NCBI RefSeq assembly: GCF_036013745.1
Contig: NZ_CP107880.1
Coordinates: 1,364,001-1,428,000, forward strand
DNA from: Streptomyces sp. NBC_00483
GTDB taxonomy: Bacteria; Actinomycetota; Actinomycetes; Streptomycetales; Streptomycetaceae
Direction: 5' to 3'
Length of the DNA stretch: 64,000 bases
Positions 36,622-45,490 of the stretch are shown here, piece by piece (position 1 is the stretch's first letter; every line of letters starts with the position of its first letter). A program made the translations under genes and the position numbers. The notes below the pieces were generated by a model. It was not told the origin of the DNA. It did not search any database and saw nothing but the letters and a program-made list of their open reading frames with translations.

Positions 36622-37397
36622 GCCGGGCCCTCCGCCCGTACGGACTGGTGCCAGGACAGGGCGCGCCGTTCCACGAACCGCGCTCCAGTGTTGATCAATA
36701 CGCCCAGGCAGCCGGCGACAAGGATCAATGCGTACATGTCCGGGACGGCCTGTGAACTCTGCGCAACATTGATCCGGTGTCCCAGGCCCGGTGCACCGAT
36801 GACGAGTTCGACGGTGATGGCGAGGATCAACGCGACCGCGGCGGCGAGCCGTACGCCGGTCATCACGTACGGCAGGGCCGTCGGCCACACGACGTGCCGC
36901 ACGCGCGCCCACGGGCCGAGGCCGAAAGCGCGCGCCGTGTCGTCGGCGACCGGGTCCACGTCCTGCACCCCGTACAGCACCTGCACGAGGACCTGCCAGA
37001 ACGCGGCGTAGACGACGAGCAGCAGGACCGAGCGCAGCTCCGTGCCGTACAGGAGGATCGCGAGCGGGATGAGCGCGACGGACGGGATGGGGCGCAGGAA
37101 CTCGACGGTGGACGCGGTGAGTTCACGCAGGTGCGGGACCGTGGCGATGACGAGGCCCGCGAGGATGCCGCCCGCGGTGGCGAGGGCGAGGCCGAGCGCC
37201 CAGCCGGTGAGGGTGTCGCCGAGCGCGGTCCAGAAGGCGGCGTCGGCGAGTTCGCCGCGCAGGGCGTTCAGGGTCGTCGTGAAGGGCGGTAGGAAGTCCG
37301 GGTCGACCAGGCCGAGGCGCGGCACCGCCTCCCACAGCGCCGCGCACACCAGCAGTCCGAGGAGCCCGGGCACCGCGGGGATCACGGCAGCGATCAC
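36618..37397 (-). CDS. ABC transporter permease (SsuC/TauC-type), first
   Basis: GTG 37397 overlaps the binding-protein stop (GTGA) and gives 259 residues. The EAA-type loop AFGLGPWARVRHVVWPTALPY is clear, with six membrane segments. An in-frame upstream extension to 37487 overlaps the binding-protein gene and is unlikely. Confidence 0.88.
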   Translation of the reverse strand: MIAAVIPAVPGLLGLLVCAALWEAVPRLGLVDPDFLPPFTTTLNALRGELADAAFWTALGDTLTGWALGLALATAGGILAGLVIATVPHLRELTASTVEFLRPIPSVALIPLAILLYGTELRSVLLLVVYAAFWQVLVQVLYGVQDVDPVADDTARAFGLGPWARVRHVVWPTALPYVMTGVRLAAAVALILAITVELVIGAPGLGHRINVAQSSQAVPDMYALILVAGCLGVLINTGARFVERRALSWHQSVRAEGPA

Positions 37398-38371
37398 GGC
37401 AGCAGCGCGTCGAGGTCGGGGGTCTTCTCGAACAGGCCGTCCTGCTCGCCGAGCTTTGCGAGGGTGTCGAGCGAGGGGCGGTTCCACTGCGCGGGCCAGG
37501 CCGGGAGCGTCACCTTGTCGAGGGTCGACTGCGGGATCTTCGTGTACGTGCTGATGATGTCGCGGACCTCGTCGGGGTGACCGTTGGCGTAGGTGAGGGA
37601 CTTCTGGGTGGCGGCCTTGAACTTCTTGACGACGTCGGGGTGTTGATCCACGTATTGACTCGACGAGAAGTACATCGCGACCGTCAACTTGCGTGCCGTG
37701 TCGACGAAGTTGGAGGCGATCACGCGGCCGCCCTGCGCCTTGACGGTGGCAGTGGCCGGCTCCACGACCTGGGCGGCGTCGATCTGCCCCTTGTCGAGCG
37801 CGGCGGGCATCTGGTCGAAGGCGAGCTCGACGAACTTCACCTTGGAGGGGTCGCCGCCGTCCTTGCGGACCGATTCCCGGACCGTGGTGTCGTTGATGTT
37901 CTTGAGCGTGTTGACGGCGACCTTCTTGCCCTCAAGGTCCTTGGCGGACTTGATCGTGCTGTCCTTGTTGACGACGACGGCGCCGAAGTCCGCGTTCTGC
38001 TTGCCCGTGGAACCGACGCCGTTGACGACGACCTTGACGGGGACGCCCTTGGACTGGGCGACCATCAGCGAGGTGGAGTTCGAGAAGCCGAACTGGAACT
38101 GGCCGCTGACCACGCCCGGCACGATCGCCGCGCCGCCCTGCGCCATGGTCATGGACAGGCTGAGGCCCTGCTCCTTGTAGAAGCCCTTCTTCTGGCCGAG
38201 GTACAGGGGCGCGACGTCGACGATCGGGATGATGCCGATCTTGAGCTTCGTGGTGCCGGCGTCTCCGGTGGATTCGGACTTCGGGCTGTCGGAGCCGGAA
38301 CCGCAGGCCGCGGTGGCGGCGAGGAGCATCGTGGCAGTGACAGCGGTGAGTGTGCGACGCGTGCAACGCAT
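37394..38371 (-). CDS. ABC transporter substrate-binding lipoprotein (SsuA/NMT1-like)
   Basis: A 325-residue protein with a lipoprotein signal (LLAATAAC, Cys23) and a mature NMT1/SsuA-type domain: KLKIGIIPIVDVAPLYLGQKKGFYKEQGL, QFGFSNSTSLMVAQSKG, FVELAFDQMPAALDKGQIDA. The substrate is probably a small organosulfur or organonitrogen compound. First gene of a leftward four-gene importer operon, divergent from the XRE-TetR regulator. Confidence 0.9.
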   Translation of the reverse strand: MRCTRRTLTAVTATMLLAATAACGSGSDSPKSESTGDAGTTKLKIGIIPIVDVAPLYLGQKKGFYKEQGLSLSMTMAQGGAAIVPGVVSGQFQFGFSNSTSLMVAQSKGVPVKVVVNGVGSTGKQNADFGAVVVNKDSTIKSAKDLEGKKVAVNTLKNINDTTVRESVRKDGGDPSKVKFVELAFDQMPAALDKGQIDAAQVVEPATATVKAQGGRVIASNFVDTARKLTVAMYFSSSQYVDQHPDVVKKFKAATQKSLTYANGHPDEVRDIISTYTKIPQSTLDKVTLPAWPAQWNRPSLDTLAKLGEQDGLFEKTPDLDALLP

Positions 38372-38405
38372 GGGTATCCCCCTGGGAGCCCTGGTGCTCA
38401 GCGGG

Positions 38406-38434
38406 AACGTAGAGCCCGCACCCTATGGGGTCAA
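38406..38434 (-). promoter_or_regulatory. Predicted sigma-70-type promoter of the importer operon
   Basis: On the minus strand TTGACC (-35, 38434-38429), 17-bp spacer and TACGTT (-10, 38411-38406), about 35 bp before the binding-protein ATG. Both boxes match the vegetative consensus reasonably. Confidence 0.55.
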
Positions 38435-38634
38435 CTCCCCTTGTGGGCAAGGATGTTGGCACGATTCACAGCGCAACCTTTGGGTGCGTGGCGCGTCGCC
38501 CGCGAGGACGCCCGCGGGGGCACCTGATCCCGGTCGCCATCCCGGCCGCCATCCCGACTGTCGCGTTGCGATGGTGACTGATGAGACAGTCAGAGGCTCA
38601 ATGGCCAGTGTTTCCCGTTGATTGAGGAGCATCG

Positions 38635-38653
38635 TGTTGAGTTCTTCTCAACA
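38635..38653. promoter_or_regulatory. Perfect palindromic operator at the XRE-TetR gene
   Basis: TGTTGAG-TTCTT-CTCAACA is a perfect 7-5-7 inverted repeat ending 20 bp before the regulator's GTG. It is likely the regulator's own binding site, and the position supports the GTG 38674 start over the upstream in-frame codon. Confidence 0.7.
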
Positions 38654-38673
38654 TGCGGTTAGGGTCGTGCCCC

Positions 38674-39528
38674 GTGGAATCCAGCAACGAGGCAAGCCCT
38701 GCCGACACCGCCGCCCGCGTCCGTGAGGTCATCACGGCGGCCGGTGTCAGCCAGCGCGAGTTCGCGCGCCGCATCGTCATGGACCCGTCGAAGCTCTCCC
38801 GCTCCCTGAGCGGCACCCGCCGGTTCACGGTGGCCGAGCTGGCGCGGATCGCCGACGAGGCGCGCGTCGACCCGGGCTGGCTGCTCGGCGCGCGGCCGCA
38901 GGAGGCCGAGGCCGCGGCGCCCGTGCCCGCTTCCGTGGAGGGCGGGCGGCCCCTGCAGATCGTCCAGGAGACGGTCCGGCTGGTCGCCGAGCACGGGTTC
39001 CACGCGGTGCGGGTCTCCGACATCGCCCGCGCCTGCGCCACCAGTACCGCCGCGATCCACTACCACTTCCCCGGCCGCGCGGATCTCCTGGAGGCCGCGG
39101 TGCGCTGGTGCATGGACGAGGACACCGCGCGCCGCGCCACCCACCTCGCGGAGGCGGACGACGCGGCGGCGGAGCTGCGCCAGCTCATCGAGTTGCAGAC
39201 GCCGCGCACGGAGCAGCAGCGGCGGCAGTGGAAGGTGTGGCTCGACCTGTGGGCCGAGGCGGCGCGGTCCACGACGGTGGGGCGGCTGCACACGGAGTAC
39301 TACCGGCAGTGGCGGGAGACCGTGGCGGATGTCCTCCGTCGTGGGGTCGACCAGGGTGTGTTCCGGTCGTCCGTCGAGCCCGCCGCGGCGGCGTATGCGT
39401 TGACCGCGCTGATCGATGGGCTTGCCACGCAGGTGCTTTCGGTGAGTCGGGAGTCGTTCGGGTCGGCCGCCGATGCGATGCATGCGGCGTTGCTCTCGTA
39501 CGTGGACGGCGTGATCACGAACCCGTAG
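38674..39528 (+). CDS. XRE-TetR double-HTH regulator of the carnitine-type operon
   Basis: From GTG 38674 the protein has 284 residues. An N-terminal XRE-type HTH (VSQREFARRIVMDPSKLSRSL, about 15-60) is followed by a linker and a TetR HTH (VSDIARACATSTAAIHYHF, about 105-150). An acyl-sensing-like helical C-terminal domain completes it. Two DNA-binding domains in one chain are unusual. It precedes the BKACE gene by 112 bp and probably responds to a carnitine-pathway intermediate. Confidence 0.82.
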   Translation: MESSNEASPADTAARVREVITAAGVSQREFARRIVMDPSKLSRSLSGTRRFTVAELARIADEARVDPGWLLGARPQEAEAAAPVPASVEGGRPLQIVQETVRLVAEHGFHAVRVSDIARACATSTAAIHYHFPGRADLLEAAVRWCMDEDTARRATHLAEADDAAAELRQLIELQTPRTEQQRRQWKVWLDLWAEAARSTTVGRLHTEYYRQWRETVADVLRRGVDQGVFRSSVEPAAAAYALTALIDGLATQVLSVSRESFGSAADAMHAALLSYVDGVITNP

Positions 39529-39539
39529 TCGACGACTCG

Positions 39540-39560
39540 GGGCTCTGCCCCGGACCCCGC
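39540..39560. repeat. Intergenic GC-rich repeat, copy 1 (matches 58044-58064)
   Basis: A 21-bp sequence identical to one at 58044-58064. It contains GGGCTCTGCCCCGGACCC and can form a small hairpin. Both copies follow stop codons, as do comparable repeats widely scattered in Streptomyces. Confidence 0.75.
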
Positions 39561-39640
39561 TGCTCAATCGCCGCAGGGGCTTCACTGTGGCCCACCCGCT
39601 TGATTTGCCCACCTGATCCAAATACCTGGGAGGTCCCCCT

Positions 39641-40531
39641 ATGCCCACCGAAAACGTCATCATCACTGCCGCTCTCACCGGTGCCGGTGACACCGTGCGG
39701 CGGAGTCCGCACGTGCCCGTCACTCCGGAGCAGATCGCCAAGAACGCCGTCGAGGCGGCCGACGCGGGCGCTGCCGTCGTGCACATCCACGTACGGGACC
39801 CCGAGACCGGTGACCCCTCGCGCGACACGAAGCTGTACCGCGAGGTCGTCGAGCGGATCAAGGAGACCGGCACCGACGTCGTCATCAACCTGACCGCCGG
39901 CATGGGCGGCGACCTGGTCATCGACCCGGACGAGCCGCTCACCCACCTGCCCGGAACCGACCTCGTCAGCGGCCTCGACCGGCTGCCGCACGTCGAGGAG
40001 CTGCTGCCCGACATCTGCACGCTCGACTGCGGTTCGCTGAACTTCGGCGACGGCTCGAACCTGTACGTGTCGACGCCCGACATGCTGCGCCAAGGCGCCA
40101 AGCGCATCCAGGAGCTGGGCGTGCGGCCGGAGTTGGAGATCTTCGACACCGGCCAGCTGTGGTTCGCCAAGCAGCTGCTCGCGGAGGGTCTGCTCGACGA
40201 CCCGACCGTGTTCCAGCTGTGCATGGGCATCCCGTGGGGCGCCCCGGCCGACCCGGGCGTGCTGCAGTCGATGGTCAACATGCTGCCGGAGGGCGCCCAG
40301 TTCGCCAGCTTCGCGCTCGGCCGCATGCAGATGCCGTGGGTGGCGCAGTCGATCCTGCTCGGCGGGCACGCCCGCGTCGGCCTGGAGGACAACCTCTACC
40401 TCGGCAAGGGCAACAAGGCGACCAACGCCCAGCTCGTGGAGCGCGCCGTGACCATCACGGAGTCCCTCGGCTCGCGCGTCGCGACGCCGGACGAGGCCCG
40501 CGCGCTGCTCGGCCTCAAGCCGCGTTCCTGA
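39641..40531 (+). CDS. Beta-keto acid cleavage enzyme (BKACE), probable dehydrocarnitine cleavage
   Basis: A 296-residue protein with GGGAGG 6 bp before ATG 39641. The BKACE metal site motif VVHIHVRDP (His48, His50) and later VGLEDNLY match the family, which condenses a beta-keto acid with acetyl-CoA. Together with the carnitine dehydrogenase and thioesterase downstream it would cleave 3-dehydrocarnitine to betainyl-CoA and acetoacetate. Substrate assigned by operon context. Confidence 0.85.
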   Translation: MPTENVIITAALTGAGDTVRRSPHVPVTPEQIAKNAVEAADAGAAVVHIHVRDPETGDPSRDTKLYREVVERIKETGTDVVINLTAGMGGDLVIDPDEPLTHLPGTDLVSGLDRLPHVEELLPDICTLDCGSLNFGDGSNLYVSTPDMLRQGAKRIQELGVRPELEIFDTGQLWFAKQLLAEGLLDDPTVFQLCMGIPWGAPADPGVLQSMVNMLPEGAQFASFALGRMQMPWVAQSILLGGHARVGLEDNLYLGKGNKATNAQLVERAVTITESLGSRVATPDEARALLGLKPRS

Positions 40532-40622
40532 AATCTCCGCTCACGCAAGCAAGACACGTTCCTGAACTCCCCTCACACGCAAGTAAACTGACACCGCTTC
40601 ACCGGAAGGCAACACCACCCTC

Positions 40623-41603
40623 ATGACCTCCCCCCTCACCGCTCCCGAGGACGTCCGCCGGGTCGCGTGCGTCGGAGCCGGCGTCATCGGCGGCGGCTGG
40701 GTCGCCCACTTCCTGGCGCGCGGCTACGACGTCACGGCCTGGGACCCGGCCCCCGACGCCGAGCAGAAGCTGCGCCGCCTGGTCGACGCCGCCTGGCCCG
40801 CCCTCACCGAGATGGGTCTCGCCGACGGCGCCTCCCGCGACCGGCTCACCGTCACCCCGACCCTCGAAGAGGCCGTCGCCGACGCCGAGTTCGTGCAGGA
40901 GAGCGCCCCCGAGGACCTCGATCTCAAGCGCGATCTGCTGTCCCGGCTCGACGCGGCCGCTCCCGCCGGTGTCGTCATCGCCTCGTCGACCTCCGGCTAC
41001 CCGATGACCGACATGCAGACCACGGCCGCGAACCCCGCGCGTCTGGTCGTCGGGCACCCGTTCAACCCGCCGTACCTGATCCCGCTCGTCGAGGTCGTCG
41101 GCGGCGAGAAGACCGACGCCGACGCCACCGCCTGGGCCTCCCGCTTCTACGAGGTGGCCGGCAAGTCGGTCATCACCATGGCCCGCGAGGTGCCCGGCTT
41201 CATCGCCAACCGCCTCCAGGAGGCCCTGTGGCGCGAGGCGCTGCACATGGTCGCCAACGGCGAGGCGACGGTGAAGGAGATCGACGACTCGATCACCGAG
41301 GGCCCCGGCCTGCGCTGGGCGTTCATGGGCCCGATGCTGACGTTCGCGCTCGCGGGCGGCGAGGGCGGCATGGCGCACATGCTCGACCACTTCGGCCCGT
41401 CCCTGAAGTCGCCGTGGACGCGCCTGGAGGCCCCGGAGCTCGACAAGCAGCTGTACGACTCCGTGGTCGCGGGCTGCGATGTCGCCGCGGACGGCCGTTC
41501 CATCGCCGACCTCGTCGCCGAGCGCGACCAGGGCGTCATCGACGTGCTGCGCGCGACGGGCCGCCTGAACGTCAACAAGAACGGGGAGGCCGACCCGCGA
41601 TGA
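40623..41603 (+). CDS. cdhA: L-carnitine dehydrogenase (3-hydroxyacyl-CoA dehydrogenase family)
   Basis: A 326-residue Rossmann protein. N-terminal VACVGAGVIGGGWVAHFLARG is the NAD site. SSTSGYPMTDMQ and VVGHPFNPPYLIPLVEVVGG cover the active-site region, including the catalytic His. PGFIANRLQEALWREALHMV is the C-terminal domain start. It oxidises L-carnitine at C3 with NAD. Stop overlaps the thioesterase start (ATGA). Confidence 0.85.
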   Translation: MTSPLTAPEDVRRVACVGAGVIGGGWVAHFLARGYDVTAWDPAPDAEQKLRRLVDAAWPALTEMGLADGASRDRLTVTPTLEEAVADAEFVQESAPEDLDLKRDLLSRLDAAAPAGVVIASSTSGYPMTDMQTTAANPARLVVGHPFNPPYLIPLVEVVGGEKTDADATAWASRFYEVAGKSVITMAREVPGFIANRLQEALWREALHMVANGEATVKEIDDSITEGPGLRWAFMGPMLTFALAGGEGGMAHMLDHFGPSLKSPWTRLEAPELDKQLYDSVVAGCDVAADGRSIADLVAERDQGVIDVLRATGRLNVNKNGEADPR

Positions 41604-42076
41604 GCCCACTCCCCCTGCTGCACCGCACGGTCCGCCCCGAGTGGATCGACTACAACGGTCACATGAGCGAGGCGTTCTACGTCCTCGCCTTCGGTCACGC
41701 CACCGACGCCATGATGATCGAGACGGGCCTGGACTCGACGTACCGCGAGTCCACCCACTGCTCGCTCTACACGGTCGAGTCGCACATCCGCTATCTGCGT
41801 GACGTTCCCGAGGGCGCCCATCTCGCCATCCGTACGCGGGTGTTGGGGGCGGCGTCGAAGAAGGCGCGCTTCACGCACGAGATGTTCGTGGTCGACGACG
41901 AGGCGGGCGAGCCCGACCCGGACGCGGCCCCGGTGGCGACCACCGAGCTGCTCGCGATCCACGTCGACCAGGAGGCGGGCAAGGCGGCCGAGTTCCCGGC
42001 CGTGGTCCGCGACCGCTTCACCGAGCTGACGGAGCCCGCCCCGGAGTGGGCGGGCCGGTCGATCGCCGTCGTCTGA
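41600..42076 (+). CDS. Thioesterase of the carnitine-type operon (hot-dog fold)
   Basis: A 158-residue protein with the 4HBT-type active site PEWIDYNGHMSEAFY (Asp17). Position after carnitine dehydrogenase matches the betainyl-CoA thioesterase seen in carnitine catabolic operons. It would release glycine betaine. Coupled to the dehydrogenase by an ATGA overlap. Confidence 0.82.
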   Translation: MSPLPLLHRTVRPEWIDYNGHMSEAFYVLAFGHATDAMMIETGLDSTYRESTHCSLYTVESHIRYLRDVPEGAHLAIRTRVLGAASKKARFTHEMFVVDDEAGEPDPDAAPVATTELLAIHVDQEAGKAAEFPAVVRDRFTELTEPAPEWAGRSIAVV

Positions 42077-42094
42077 CGGAGCGCCGACCACCTG

Positions 42095-42138
42095 ACGTGC
42101 AGGGGCCCCGGACACCTCGTGTCCGGGGCCCTGCACGT
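42095..42138. terminator. Bidirectional terminator between carnitine operon and MMPL gene
   Basis: A stem of about 20 bp with one bulge (arms 42095-42115 and 42119-42138, core CAGGGGCCCCGGACAC) and a 3-nt loop. It sits between two convergent genes. Confidence 0.8.
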
Positions 42139-42168
42139 GCGCTCATCCCTGCCGTAGTAGATGCATCG

Positions 42169-44280
42169 TTACTGACGCGGCGTCACCAGCGGTTCCTGCG
42201 GGGCCTCTTCCTCCTGGACGCCGAACCGGTCGTGCACCCTGCGCAGCGCTCGCGGCGCCCACCACGCGCGCTTGCCCATGAGCGCCATCGTCGCCGGTAC
42301 GAGCAGCATCCTTACGATCGTCGCGTCGATCACGACCGCCAGGGTGAGGCCGAGGCCGATCTCCAGGATGGGCGCGAAGCCGCCCGTCATGAAGGCGCCG
42401 AAGACGACGGCGAGGAGCAGTGCCGCGCAGCTCACGACGCGGCCCGAGCGCCTCAGCCCGGTCACCACCGCTCCCTGCGCGTCCCCCGTGGTGCGCCACG
42501 ACTCGCGCATCCGGGCGAGGATGAACAGTTCGTAGTCCATGGCGAGCCCGAAGGCGATGGCGATGATGAGCGGCGGCGCGGTCAGGCTGAGCGCGCCGAG
42601 GCCCTCTCCGCCGAGCCAGGACGCGGCGTGCCCGTCCTGGAACACGAGGACCACCACGCCGAGCGCGGCGCCGAGGCTGAGCAGGGTGGTGAGGATCGTC
42701 CGCAGCGGGATCAGCAGCGAGCCGGTGAACGCGAAGAGCAGCGCGAAGATGCCGACGAGGACGGTGAGCGCGGCCCAGGGGGCACGGTCGGCGAGCATCT
42801 GGCGGAAGTCGACGAGCCGGGCCGCGACGCCTGCCACGCTCACCGGATCGTCCCCGCGCAACGCCCGTACGTCCTGCACGAGTTGGGTCGCGGTGGCTCC
42901 GTCGATCGAGCCGGCCGGGGTGACGCGCAGCACGCGGGTGCCGTCGTCGAGGGTCCGGGTCTCCGACGACGCGACGCCGTCCAGCGCCTTCACGCGGGCC
43001 TCGAAGGCGAGGTCCGTGCCGGGGCGTGCCACGACGACGACCGGGTCGACGCCGACACCCGCCGGGTAGTGCTCCTGCATGGTGTCGTACAGCTGCCGCG
43101 CCTCGGTGGATGCGGGGAGTTGGCGGGCGTCACCGATGTCGATACGGAGGTTCGATACGGGCAGCGCGAGCGTGAGCAGGGCGAGGACGCTCACCGTCGT
43201 CACCGCGATGGGGCGGCGGGCCGCGAACAGGGCGAGGCGGGCGAAGACGCGGCCCTCCGTCCCGGGCGCGCGCGGCTTCGACGGGGCGATGCGCGCGCCG
43301 AACCGGGTGAGCAGCGCGGGCAGCAGGGTCAGCGCGGCGAGCATGTCGACGACCACGACGGCGGCCACGGCCAGGCCCATGCTGCGCAGGAACGGGCTCG
43401 GGAAGACGAGCAGTCCGCTGAGGCTGACGGCGACGGTGAGGCCGGAGAAGAGGATGGTGCGGCCCGCGCGTTCGACGGTGCGGTGCACGGCCTCGGTGAC
43501 GTCCGCGCTCGTCCGGCGTTCCTCCCGGAAGCGCATCACCATCAGCAGCGCGTAGTCCACGGCGAGGCCGAGGCCGAGCATGGTCGTCACCTGGATCACG
43601 TAGACGGAGATCTCGGTGACCTGGCTGAAGCCGAACAGGGCGAGGAACGCGCCCGCCACGCCGCTGACCGCCACGAGCAGCGGCAGTCCGGCCGCGCGCA
43701 GCCCGCCGAATATCAGCAGGAGCAGCCCGAGCACGATCGGCAGGGATATCAACTCGGCGCGCTGGACGTCTTCTTGGGCTCGCTCGCCGAGCTGCTGCCC
43801 GAGCAGCGGGCCGCCGCTGACGTGCACGTCGGCGCCGTCGATCTCCTTGACCCGGTCGGCGACGGCATCGACGGTCTCCTCCTCCGCGTCGTCGTCGAGT
43901 CCGCCCTTCAGGTTGACGGGCACGATGAGCGCGCGGCCGTCGGCGGAGGCCAGGCCCTCGGTGGCGTACGGGTCGGGCACGGCGGCGACGCCGGGAATGC
44001 GGCGCAGGTCCGCGGCGGTCCGCTCGACCTGGCCGCGCAGTTCGGGGTCGGTGACGCGGCGCGCCTCGACGACGGCGCTGAGGGATTCGCCGCGCGGGTC
44101 GATGTCGTCGAGGAGTTCGGCGGTCCGGTCGGACTCGGTGCCCGGCACGTCCGGCACCGAGTCGGAGAGCCGGCCGAAGACGCCGGTGCCGAGCCCGAAA
44201 CCGAGCACGATCAGGGCGAGCCAGGTGAGGATCACGGTACGGGGGCGGCGGGTCGCCGCCCGGGCGAGTGCGCTGAGCAC
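42169..44280 (-). CDS. MMPL/RND-family transporter
   Basis: A 703-residue protein with about 12 membrane segments in two halves and large extracellular loops. The MMPL signature appears twice (GLGLAVDYALLMVMRFREER and IIAIAFGLAMDYELFILARMRE, each with the conserved Asp-Tyr). It is probably a lipid or hydrophobic-compound exporter. No regulator is adjacent; the divergent neighbour encodes a VOC protein. Confidence 0.9.
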   Translation of the reverse strand: MLSALARAATRRPRTVILTWLALIVLGFGLGTGVFGRLSDSVPDVPGTESDRTAELLDDIDPRGESLSAVVEARRVTDPELRGQVERTAADLRRIPGVAAVPDPYATEGLASADGRALIVPVNLKGGLDDDAEEETVDAVADRVKEIDGADVHVSGGPLLGQQLGERAQEDVQRAELISLPIVLGLLLLIFGGLRAAGLPLLVAVSGVAGAFLALFGFSQVTEISVYVIQVTTMLGLGLAVDYALLMVMRFREERRTSADVTEAVHRTVERAGRTILFSGLTVAVSLSGLLVFPSPFLRSMGLAVAAVVVVDMLAALTLLPALLTRFGARIAPSKPRAPGTEGRVFARLALFAARRPIAVTTVSVLALLTLALPVSNLRIDIGDARQLPASTEARQLYDTMQEHYPAGVGVDPVVVVARPGTDLAFEARVKALDGVASSETRTLDDGTRVLRVTPAGSIDGATATQLVQDVRALRGDDPVSVAGVAARLVDFRQMLADRAPWAALTVLVGIFALLFAFTGSLLIPLRTILTTLLSLGAALGVVVLVFQDGHAASWLGGEGLGALSLTAPPLIIAIAFGLAMDYELFILARMRESWRTTGDAQGAVVTGLRRSGRVVSCAALLLAVVFGAFMTGGFAPILEIGLGLTLAVVIDATIVRMLLVPATMALMGKRAWWAPRALRRVHDRFGVQEEEAPQEPLVTPRQ

Positions 44281-44453
44281 GGCGCCTCCTCGGAGGGTTC
44301 CGATGGGACACCGTCAGCGTGGTCGCGCACAGAGGTGCGGCGGATCGCCGGGGCGGGCGGTTCCCGGCTCGCGCGTGGGAGGGAGTCGGGGCGCGCGGCA
44401 TGGGTCGCACGGGTGAGTGACAGCCGCCGGGCGCGCCGGACATGCTGGCGCGC

Positions 44454-44825
44454 ATGCCCGTCTCGCTGCACCACATCGTCATCGACGCCCACGATCTGCC
44501 CGCCCTGGCCCGCTTCTGGGCCGGGGCGTTGCGCTGGCGGATCCTGTCGGAGCGGGAGCGCGAGGTGGTGATCGGTCCGGACGAGGACGCGCCGGTCGGG
44601 ATCTGCTTCATGCCGGTCACGGACCGCAAGGTGGTCAAGAACCGGCTGCACTTCGACCTGACCTGCGCCGCCGAGGACCGGGACTCCGAGATCGAGCGGC
44701 TCGTCGGGCTCGGGGCGCGCGGCGCGGACGTGGGGCAGAGCGGCGACGAGTCGTGGACGGTGCTGGCCGACCCGGAGGGCAACGAGTTCTGCGTGGTGCG
44801 CCCGAAGCGGACATTGATCGACTGA
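44454..44825 (+). CDS. VOC (glyoxalase/bleomycin-resistance-like) family protein
   Basis: ATG 44454 gives 123 residues; ATG 44442 gives four more. SLHHIVIDAHDLPALARFWAGAL opens a typical VOC metal-binding fold and VLADPEGNEFCVV closes it. Probably a small metalloenzyme or binding protein; exact substrate unknown. Confidence 0.82.
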   Translation: MPVSLHHIVIDAHDLPALARFWAGALRWRILSEREREVVIGPDEDAPVGICFMPVTDRKVVKNRLHFDLTCAAEDRDSEIERLVGLGARGADVGQSGDESWTVLADPEGNEFCVVRPKRTLID

Positions 44826-44839
44826 GCGTGCTCGCCCGG

Positions 44840-45490
44840 CTAACCAGGCTCCACGAGCCCCGACTCGTACGCGCAGATGACCGCCTGCACCCGGTCGCGC
44901 AGGTGCAGCTTGCTCAGGACGTTGCTGACGTGGGTCTTGACCGTGTGCTCGCTGACGTGGAGGGTCGCGGCGATCTCCGCGTTGGTGAGGCCGCGGGCGA
45001 GGTGGCGCAGAGTCTCCAGCTCGCGGGCGGTGAGGGCCGAAAGGGTGGGCGTATCACGGGAGTTGGGCCTGCGGCGTGCGACGTCGGCGACGAGGCGGCG
45101 GGTCACGGACGGGGCGAGCAGGGAGTCGCCCGCCGCGACGACGCGGACCGCGTGCACGAGGTCGTCGCGGCGTACGTCCTTCAGCAGGAACCCGGACGCG
45201 CCCGCGTACAGCGCCTCGTAGACGTACTCGTCCAGGTCGAACGTGGTCAGCATGACGACGCGGCAGCTGGACTGTTCGCAGACGCGGCGGGCCGCTTCGA
45301 TGCCGTCCATGTGCGGCATGCGGATGTCGAGCAGGAGGACGTCCGGGGCGTGGCGGCGCACGGCGGTGACGGCCTCCGCGCCGTCGGCCGCTTCGGCGAC
45401 CACCTCGATGTCGGGCTGCGCGTCGAGGATCATGGTGAAGCCGCTGCGCACCAGCTCCTGGTCGTCGGCAACCACGACGCGGATGCTCAT
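44840..45490 (-). CDS. NarL/LuxR-family response regulator
   Basis: A 216-residue protein. Receiver VVVADDQELVRSGF with Asp55 (VLLLDIRMPHMDGI) and C-terminal LuxR HTH (LTARELETLRHLARGLTNAEIAATLHVSEHTVKTHV). Overlaps the kinase gene by 4 bp. Confidence 0.92.
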   Translation of the reverse strand: MSIRVVVADDQELVRSGFTMILDAQPDIEVVAEAADGAEAVTAVRRHAPDVLLLDIRMPHMDGIEAARRVCEQSSCRVVMLTTFDLDEYVYEALYAGASGFLLKDVRRDDLVHAVRVVAAGDSLLAPSVTRRLVADVARRRPNSRDTPTLSALTARELETLRHLARGLTNAEIAATLHVSEHTVKTHVSNVLSKLHLRDRVQAVICAYESGLVEPG

